Assembly: GCA_030627005.1 (NCBI GenBank)
Contig: DAOUSW010000132.1
Location: 1 to 9,538 of the forward strand
DNA length: 9,538 bases
Reading direction: 5' to 3'
Source of the DNA: MTP4 sp9310u
GTDB taxonomy: Archaea > Halobacteriota > Methanosarcinia > Methanosarcinales > Methanosarcinaceae
Part shown: positions 5,323-9,538 of the stretch, piece after piece
How the letters are laid out: the number at the start of each line of letters is the position of its first letter
Numbering within the stretch: the stretch's first letter is position 1
The notes under the pieces: model-generated
The model's database searches: none
Seen by the model: only the letters and a program-made list of their open reading frames with translations
What the model was told of the DNA's origin: nothing
Translations under genes and position numbers: made by a program

Positions 5323-6369
5323 ATGGCTGAGGAGAAGCATCATACCGAACATATCCCGCAGTGGAAAAAGGATGAAATCGAGAACATAAAAGAACTCATC
5401 CAGTCCCACAGCATTTTCGGAATGGTGGGGATTGAAGGTATCTTTGCAGCCCAGATCCAGAAGATGCGTAGAGACCTGAAGGACGTTGCAGTGCTTAAGG
5501 TTTCCAGAAACACCCTCATCGAGCGGGCTTTAAGCGAACTCGGGGAAAACATTCCCGAGATGAAAAATCACATTGACAGCCAGACCGCTCTGGTTTTCAC
5601 AAACGAAAGCCCCTTCAAGCTTTACAAACTGCTCGAAAATACCAAGACCCCGTCTCCAATAAAAGGAGGCGCAATCGCCCCCAGTGACATTATTGTTCAG
5701 AAGGGGCCGACCAGTTTCCCCCCTGGCCCGATCCTCGGTGAATTCCAGAGTGCCGGAATCCCCGCAGCAATCGAAGCTGGAAAGGTTTCCATTAAGGAAA
5801 AGAAAGTGGTCTGTAAGGAAGGCGACGCCGTCCCCCAGAAGCTTGCAACGATGCTTGCAAAACTGGAAATCTACCCCCTTATAGTCGGTCTGGACTTAAG
5901 GGCGGTTTACGATGCCGGGACTATTTACGAGCCGGACCTCCTTGCAATTGATGAAAGCAAGTACTTTGCCGACATCACAAGAGCAGCTCAGAACGCATTC
6001 AACCTCTCTGTTAACACGGCATTCCCAACCGACGCAACCATCAGCACCCTGCTCGCAAAAGCCTTTGCAGAAGCAAAGAACCTGGGTGTCAATGCTGTTA
6101 TCCTTGAACCGGGAGTCATGGACGCCCTGCTCGGCAAGGCGCATGTCCAGATGACCTCTGTCGCATCCAAAGCCGCAGACAAGGACGCAAACGCAGTGGA
6201 TGACGAATTGAGGGAAACTCTCGGAGCCGCCGCAAGCGCAGCAGCTGCAGCCACCACAAGCGCTACAGTTGAGGAAGCCACTGAGACTGAAGAGGAAGAA
6301 GCAGAAGAGGAAGAAGAGGACAGTTCCGAAGAAGACGGAATGGCAGGCATCGGAGCCCTTTTCGGATGA
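5323..6369 (+). CDS. rplP0: Acidic ribosomal protein P0 (uL10)
   Basis: P0 anchors the stalk: it binds 23S rRNA beside L11 and carries several L12 dimers, which recruit the translational GTPases. In this 348-residue protein the N-terminal rRNA-binding domain spans about 1-110 (with FGMVGIEGIFAAQIQKMRR and VLKVSRNTLIERAL). The archaeal/eukaryal insertion domain is about 111-185 (KGPTSFPPGPILGEFQSAGIP). Helical L12-binding spines are about 205-295. Then come an alanine-rich hinge (302-316) and an acidic tail ending EEDSSEEDGMAGIGALFG. That tail is almost identical to the end of the L12 encoded next door, as is normal in archaea. The ATG follows the rpl1 TAA directly, with GGTGGT at the end of rpl1 as the likely ribosome binding site. 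The gene is co-transcribed with rpl12, 43 bases downstream. Confidence 0.97.
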   Translation: MAEEKHHTEHIPQWKKDEIENIKELIQSHSIFGMVGIEGIFAAQIQKMRRDLKDVAVLKVSRNTLIERALSELGENIPEMKNHIDSQTALVFTNESPFKLYKLLENTKTPSPIKGGAIAPSDIIVQKGPTSFPPGPILGEFQSAGIPAAIEAGKVSIKEKKVVCKEGDAVPQKLATMLAKLEIYPLIVGLDLRAVYDAGTIYEPDLLAIDESKYFADITRAAQNAFNLSVNTAFPTDATISTLLAKAFAEAKNLGVNAVILEPGVMDALLGKAHVQMTSVASKAADKDANAVDDELRETLGAAASAAAAATTSATVEEATETEEEEAEEEEEDSSEEDGMAGIGALFG

Positions 6370-6401
6370 ACGAATTTACGATTTACGCTAATACAAATCT
6401 A

Positions 6402-6406
6402 GGTGA
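6402..6406 (+). promoter_or_regulatory. Ribosome binding site that decides the rpl12 start
   Basis: GGTGA lies three bases before ATG 6410 and six before ATG 6413. The six-base spacing is closer to the seven used by rpl11, so ATG 6413 is preferred. Confidence 0.65.
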
Positions 6407-6412
6407 TTAATG

Positions 6413-6724
6413 ATGGAATACATATACGCAGCACTCTTATTGCACAACGCAGGTAAAGAAGTTACCGAAGAAGCAGTCACTGCAGTCCTTGCGGCAGCAG
6501 GTATCGAAGTGAACGACGCCAGGGCAAAGGCCCTTGTCTCAGCCCTTGAAGGCGTGGACATCGAAGAAGCAATCGCACAGGCAGCATTCGCAGCCCCCGC
6601 AGCAGCAGCCCCCGCAGCAGCAGCCGCTGAAGCAGCACCTGCTGAAGTAGAAGAAGAGGAAGAAGAGGAAGAAGACTCCTCCGAAGAAGACGGCATGGCC
6701 GGCCTCGGCGCCCTCTTTGGCTAA
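6413..6724 (+). CDS. rpl12: 50S ribosomal protein L12 (P1)
   Basis: L12 forms dimers that bind the spine helices of P0 and reach out with flexible tails to capture elongation factors. The 103-residue protein begins with the canonical archaeal MEYIYAALLLHNAGKEVTEE dimerisation and P0-binding helices (1-58). It continues with an Ala/Pro hinge (59-77) and ends with an acidic run and DSSEEDGMAGLGALFG. Two adjacent starts are possible; ATG 6413 gives the standard N-terminus and better spacing to GGTGA. The hinge is encoded by a near-exact in-frame duplication of a 15-bp Pro-Ala-Ala-Ala-Ala block. The last gene of the ribosomal cluster, it is followed 14 bases later by a strong hairpin terminator. 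Confidence 0.96.
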   Translation: MEYIYAALLLHNAGKEVTEEAVTAVLAAAGIEVNDARAKALVSALEGVDIEEAIAQAAFAAPAAAAPAAAAAEAAPAEVEEEEEEEEDSSEEDGMAGLGALFG

Positions 6725-6738
6725 ACTCGATCTACGTT

Positions 6739-6768
6739 GCTCGCCTCAGGGCGGGCACACTTTTTTTT
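6739..6768 (+). terminator. Hairpin plus T8 terminator of the rpl1-rplP0-rpl12 operon
   Basis: GCTCGCC (6739-6745) pairs with GGCGGGC (6750-6756) as a 7-bp stem with one G-U pair and a TCAG loop. ACAC and eight Ts (6761-6768) follow. It has the shape of a bacterial intrinsic terminator; in archaea the T run alone may be sufficient. Confidence 0.8.
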
Positions 6769-6875
6769 GGTTATGCAAACTTTTCAATATTTTTAAGAAT
6801 TGCGATATCCCGCATTAAAATTCCTCAACTTTTTCAAATCCACCTTACCTTTTTAGCTCACATATTACAAAAAAG

Positions 6876-6886
6876 CTATAATAAAA
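6876..6886 (+). promoter_or_regulatory. Candidate TATA box of the radical SAM gene
   Basis: CTATAATAAAA lies 69-79 bases before the start codon. A transcription start about 25 bases on would fall near 6906, just before the paired 15-bp direct repeats. Confidence 0.4.
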
Positions 6887-6911
6887 AAGCCCATGAATAG
6901 AAGACATTCTT

Positions 6912-6943
6912 TTGTTAAAAACAAAATATTGTTAAAAACAAAA
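6912..6943. repeat. Direct repeat of 15 bp in the radical SAM leader
   Basis: TTGTTAAAAACAAAA occurs at 6912-6926 and 6929-6943, identical and offset by 17 bp. Each copy contains the dyad TTGTTAAAAACAA (TTGTT with AACAA around AAA). The pair lies between the predicted promoter and the start codon, a position suited to a repressor, but no regulator is known here. Confidence 0.8.
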
Positions 6944-6954
6944 AGCGATCCCCC

Positions 6955-7947
6955 ATGTCCCGATTCGACCCCCTCCTCGCAGCAAGAGCCCTCTGGCAGA
7001 TAAGAGTAAAAAAACGCCCCTTCGTGATCTCCCACGGCGTAAACGCCCGCTGCAACATGCGCTGCAGTTTTTGCGAATACTGGAAGGAAACGGGCGAAGA
7101 GCCAGGCCGTGAAGAGGTCTTCAAACTGCTCGAGGACGCAAAAGCCTTCGGGATCGGAGTCTACAACGCCTGGACAACCGAACCTCTCCTCCGAAAAGAC
7201 CTCCCCGAGATCATGGCCCATGCCAAAAAGCTCGGCCTGATCACCTCCATGGTCACAAACGGCAAACTCCTCTACAAGCGGGCTCACGAATTGAAGGACG
7301 TGGACTTTCTCTCCGTCTCCGTTGACGGGATAAAAAGCTACAAAGAAATCCGGAACATGGAATTCGAAGACCTGATGAAAGGACTGAAAAAAGCCATCGA
7401 AGTCAGGAAGCAGCAGAACAAGGAAAACCCCATCCTGATGAACTGCGTGCTCAGCAACAAAAACCTCGACGACATCGAAGCCCTTATTTTGCTTGCAAAA
7501 GACCTGGGCACAAAAATCTCCTTTGAGCCGGTCCACGAGTTCCCCGGAATCGACAAAGAAACCTGGGACGAAATCGGAATCCGCGACAAAGAAAAATTCC
7601 GCAGAGTAGTGGACAGGATAATCGAGCTCAAAAAACAGGGTTACCCGATCATCAACTCCAAGACTTACCTGCGCATGGTCAGGGACGGAAACATGGACTA
7701 CAGCTGCCGGGCAAGCAGCGTAATCATCAACGTCACCCACGACGGCACGGCGGAAGCCTGCAGGGTACAGCATGAGCTGCTCGGGAATGTGATGAAAGAC
7801 GGGTTTGAGAAGGTGTGGAAAGATTCGAAAACCCGGCGGGAAGAAATCGTGAGGAACTGTGAAGGGTGTCTCTTTTTCGGATATACGGAAAATAGTTTGA
7901 TGCAGGGGTTTAAGCCGGAAGTTTTGATGTGTTACGAGTGGACTTGA
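6955..7947 (+). CDS. Radical SAM protein with a cysteine-rich C-terminal (SPASM/Twitch-like) region
   Basis: This 330-residue protein is a radical SAM enzyme. The cluster motif CNMRCSFC (33-40) gives C33, C37 and C40 in the CX3CX2C spacing that holds the [4Fe-4S] used to cleave S-adenosylmethionine. NAWTTEPLLRKDL (71-83) replaces the usual GGEP block that contacts the SAM amino group, and TNG (101-103) and VSVDG (121-125) follow as barrel strands. Five further cysteines near the C-terminus (C251, C269, C302, C305, C326) include an NCEGC pair and resemble an auxiliary cluster-binding SPASM or Twitch region. The substrate is unknown. It stands alone after the ribosomal terminator, with no small peptide gene, lipid gene or partner beside it to suggest a reaction. 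ATG 6955 lacks a clear ribosome binding site, but the homologous core begins soon after. Family certain, function not. Confidence 0.88.
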   Translation: MSRFDPLLAARALWQIRVKKRPFVISHGVNARCNMRCSFCEYWKETGEEPGREEVFKLLEDAKAFGIGVYNAWTTEPLLRKDLPEIMAHAKKLGLITSMVTNGKLLYKRAHELKDVDFLSVSVDGIKSYKEIRNMEFEDLMKGLKKAIEVRKQQNKENPILMNCVLSNKNLDDIEALILLAKDLGTKISFEPVHEFPGIDKETWDEIGIRDKEKFRRVVDRIIELKKQGYPIINSKTYLRMVRDGNMDYSCRASSVIINVTHDGTAEACRVQHELLGNVMKDGFEKVWKDSKTRREEIVRNCEGCLFFGYTENSLMQGFKPEVLMCYEWT

Positions 7948-7971
7948 AAGTCAATATTGTAACACCAGATC

Positions 7972-8023
7972 AGCGCTTCTGGAGCGCGCGTCCTTTTCGG
8001 TCGCTGCGCTCCCTCAAGAGGAC
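7972..8023. repeat. G/C-rich palindromic extragenic element
   Basis: Several stems compete here. GCGCT (7973-7977) can pair with AGCGC (7983-7987). GGAGCGC (7981-7987) can pair with GCGCTCC (8006-8012). GTCCTTTT (7990-7997) can pair with AAGAGGAC (8016-8023, one wobble). This mosaic, much richer in G/C than the surrounding gap, looks like an extragenic palindromic repeat of the kind that recurs in Methanosarcina genomes; only one copy is in the window, so its repetitive nature is inferred. It could also act as a 3' end structure for the radical SAM transcript. Confidence 0.5.
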
Positions 8024-8099
8024 TGAAAACCGATGTGGGGATAAGTTTAGGGAATAAAAATCAGGGCAACCGGAATGCCGTATCAAATGTGTCTTGTCA

Positions 8100-8123
8100 C
8101 TTTTGCGAAGCAAAAGGCTTTTT
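8100..8123 (+). terminator. Hairpin plus T5 after the radical SAM gene
   Basis: CTTTTGC and GCAAAAG (8100-8106 and 8110-8116) form a perfect 7-bp stem closed by GAA, followed by GGC and five Ts. The top of the stem, GCGAAGC, is a known exceptionally stable mini-hairpin in DNA. It could end the radical SAM transcript about 150 bases past its stop. On the minus strand no T run follows, so it is less likely to serve the ATPase. Confidence 0.5.
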
Positions 8124-8197
8124 CCGGAATGAAATCAGAAATATCACGACAGATTTCTTATGCCACTGCCAGATAACGAAAACTTAATACACTTCAC

Positions 8198-9376
8198 TCA
8201 TTCCGGCCCCTGTCCCAGGATATTCCTTTTAATCCAGAGCCTGAACACGTTATCTGTTATCTCATACAGGCCTTCTTTTGGTTTGCTGACCGTCATTGTG
8301 CTGTAGAGGTCCCGCATGGAGGTTGTGAGGGAGGAGGCAGGTGTGTCCATGTCCTGAGCGATCTGGCTAAGGCGCCTTTGCTTTTTGGCTGAGAGGTATT
8401 TAAGGACCTTTTTTTGCTGTTCGCTGAATTTTTCCATGTAGCGGGCTTCGTATTCGCTGTCGAATTCTTCAAGCATTGCGGAAAAAGCCCGGTCCACGTC
8501 TTCGGAGTTGATGCGGGTCTTTTCTTCGAGGAAAGCATCCTGATAGAGCAGGAAGCCGAGTTTCTGGAAGTAAAAGGGGAAGCCTCCGGTCATCTCGTGG
8601 ATTTTTTCAAGGGCCTGTTCCGAGATTTCGATCTGCCTTGTTGCGAGCCGGCTCCGGATGTATTTTTTAACATCGGTGTCCTGTATCGGCTTGAGTTCGG
8701 TTCTGGCTGCCATGAGGTAGAGGGGAGAACCGGGCTTTAAGAAAATCTCATGCAAGAGGGATATGGAAGAACCTGAGAAAATATACCTGACCTCCGGGTG
8801 CCTGTCCATCCGGCTTTTCAGCATATTGAAGATGCTGCCGTTGAACCGGCTCAGTTCCTGGAACTCGTCAAAAGCTATCAATACAGGCTCTTTTTTTTCG
8901 TGAGAGAAACGTTCAATAAATTCAAAAGTTTCCACGATCAGGTCCTCTCCTTTCAGTTCATTGTCCCGGAACTTGAGGTAGACCTTTCCCACATGTTCGA
9001 TGCTCCCTCCGATTTCTGCAAGGGTCCCATAAGCTGCCGTAATTTTATCCCTGAAAATTCCGGAAAACTTCCGGGCAAGCCCCCTTATCCGGTGTTTATC
9101 TTCATAGGCTTCAACCAGGGCTTGAGTCGTCACCCCGAAAAAATCGGCAAGACCGGTCATTTCCCGGCAGTTGACCGGGACAAAGAGGACCTCTTTTTCC
9201 ACTGCAGATTTGAGGTTTCCGAGCAGGGAAGTTTTTCCGATCCTGCGCGGACCTATGATCACATTGTTCTGAGCCTGTTCCAGGATGTCCAGTTTCAGCT
9301 TTTGAATCTCCCGCTCCCTCCCGATAAAATACGGAGGCTCCACTTCCCCTCCAACCACGAACACCTTTTCGGCCAT
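8198..9376 (-). CDS. AAA-type ATPase of the archaeal ATPase_2 family with a C-terminal winged-helix region
   Basis: The 392-residue protein belongs to the STAND-like archaeal ATPase_2 group, which is expanded in Methanosarcina. FIGREREIQKL (17-27) precedes Walker A GPRRIGKTS (42-50). Walker B is VLIAFDEFQE (165-174), with a polar sensor segment FSGSS (200-204) and GGFPFYFQKLGF (264-275) as the lid region. The C-terminal part (about 315-392) has a winged-helix look (SEQQKKVLKYLSAKKQRRLSQIAQDMDTPASSL) and ends in ITDNVFRLWIKR, typical of these proteins. Members are thought to be signalling or DNA-associated switches, but few are characterised; no partner gene is next to this one. It converges on the radical SAM gene. 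The start ATG is 77 bp from array C, with two inverted repeats and a TATA box between. No ribosome binding site is visible. Confidence 0.88.
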   Translation of the reverse strand: MAEKVFVVGGEVEPPYFIGREREIQKLKLDILEQAQNNVIIGPRRIGKTSLLGNLKSAVEKEVLFVPVNCREMTGLADFFGVTTQALVEAYEDKHRIRGLARKFSGIFRDKITAAYGTLAEIGGSIEHVGKVYLKFRDNELKGEDLIVETFEFIERFSHEKKEPVLIAFDEFQELSRFNGSIFNMLKSRMDRHPEVRYIFSGSSISLLHEIFLKPGSPLYLMAARTELKPIQDTDVKKYIRSRLATRQIEISEQALEKIHEMTGGFPFYFQKLGFLLYQDAFLEEKTRINSEDVDRAFSAMLEEFDSEYEARYMEKFSEQQKKVLKYLSAKKQRRLSQIAQDMDTPASSLTTSMRDLYSTMTVSKPKEGLYEITDNVFRLWIKRNILGQGPE

Positions 9377-9382
9377 AGAATG

Positions 9383-9414
9383 TAGTTAAATTTGACGATA
9401 TTTAAATTTAACTA
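9383..9414. promoter_or_regulatory. Perfect 11-bp inverted repeat in the ATPase leader
   Basis: TAGTTAAATTT (9383-9393) and AAATTTAACTA (9404-9414) are exact reverse complements around a 10-base spacer. Centre to centre the arms are 21 bp apart, two helical turns, as expected for a dimeric DNA-binding protein. On the minus strand it lies between the predicted transcription start and the start codon. Confidence 0.7.
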
Positions 9415-9417
9415 AGA

Positions 9418-9442
9418 AATTAGTAGTTGATTTTGACTAATT
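9418..9442. promoter_or_regulatory. Second inverted repeat, overlapping the ATPase core promoter
   Basis: AATTAGT (9418-9424) and ACTAATT (9436-9442) are exact reverse complements around 11 bases. It directly adjoins the TATA box and would cover the transcription start, an ideal place for repression. The inner sequence AGTT is shared with the first inverted repeat. Confidence 0.6.
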
Positions 9443-9452
9443 GATATATAAC
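9443..9452 (-). promoter_or_regulatory. TATA box of the ATPase gene
   Basis: On the minus strand the sequence reads GTTATATATC, a good archaeal TATA box about 70 bases from the start codon. Array C begins one base further upstream, so the recognition element for TFB lies within the last repeat unit. The predicted transcription start is near 9422. Confidence 0.6.
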
Positions 9453-9453
9453 A

Positions 9454-9538
9454 CCCGAGTTGCGCTTCCCGAGTTGCGCTTCCCGAGTTGCGCTTCCCGA
9501 GTTGCGCTTCCCGAGTTGCGCTTCCCGAGTTGCGCTTC
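9454..9538. repeat. Tandem array C: at least 6 copies of a 14-bp unit, cut by the window end
   Basis: CCCGAGTTGCGCTT occurs six times without a single difference (9454-9537), and the last base of the window starts a seventh copy. The unit is far richer in G/C than arrays A and B. Complete identity indicates recent expansion or ongoing homogenisation. The array abuts the ATPase TATA box. Confidence 0.96.

Noticed and set aside
6865..7773. 302-codon minus-strand frame opposite the radical SAM gene
   Set aside because: Antisense shadow: the plus strand encodes the invariant radical SAM cysteines and strands, whereas the antisense protein has no motif.

Overview
The window looks like chromosomal DNA of a methanogenic archaeon, most likely Methanosarcina or a close relative. 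The evidence is archaeal-type ribosomal proteins (a P0-like L10 and an L12 sharing one acidic tail), Spt5 and SecE of archaeal type, a DUF99 protein, TATA-box promoters, GGAGG/GGTGA ribosome binding sites, and long A/T-rich intergenic stretches rich in short tandem repeats. The genus is an inference from protein style and gene order; it was not searched.

Layout: (1) 1-210, a 14-bp tandem array, then a DUF99/UPF0215 gene (262-852). (2) 853-1389, a long A- and purine-rich gap ending in the ftsZ promoter. (3) ftsZ (1390-2514), a 447-bp gap with a hairpin, a 12-bp repeat and the secE promoter, then secE and spt5 joined by an ATGA overlap. (4) A second 14-bp array (3710-3863), then rpl11, a 271-bp gap with a structured leader, and the tight rpl1-rplP0-rpl12 cluster ending in a hairpin plus T8 terminator near 6739-6768. 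(5) A radical SAM gene (6955-7947) and a convergent AAA-type ATPase on the minus strand (8198-9376), with hairpins between them. (6) The ATPase promoter region with two inverted repeats, then a third 14-bp array that runs off the right edge.

ftsZ-secE-spt5-rpl11-rpl1-rplP0-rpl12 is a conserved archaeal neighbourhood: cell division GTPase, Sec61-gamma translocon subunit, transcription elongation factor, and the ribosomal L1 stalk and P-stalk base and arms. The flanking DUF99, radical SAM and ATPase genes are less characterised.

The most unusual feature is not a gene. Three tandem arrays unrelated in sequence all have a unit of exactly 14 bp, and each ends 51-77 bp upstream of a start codon, just outside the likely core promoter (DUF99, rpl11, ATPase). 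The window begins and ends inside two of them. Further short duplications (12 bp x2, 12 bp x3, 21 bp x2, 15 bp x2) occupy other gaps. The protein-coding content is otherwise ordinary, and I see no defence system, CRISPR array, tRNA, rRNA or insertion sequence.
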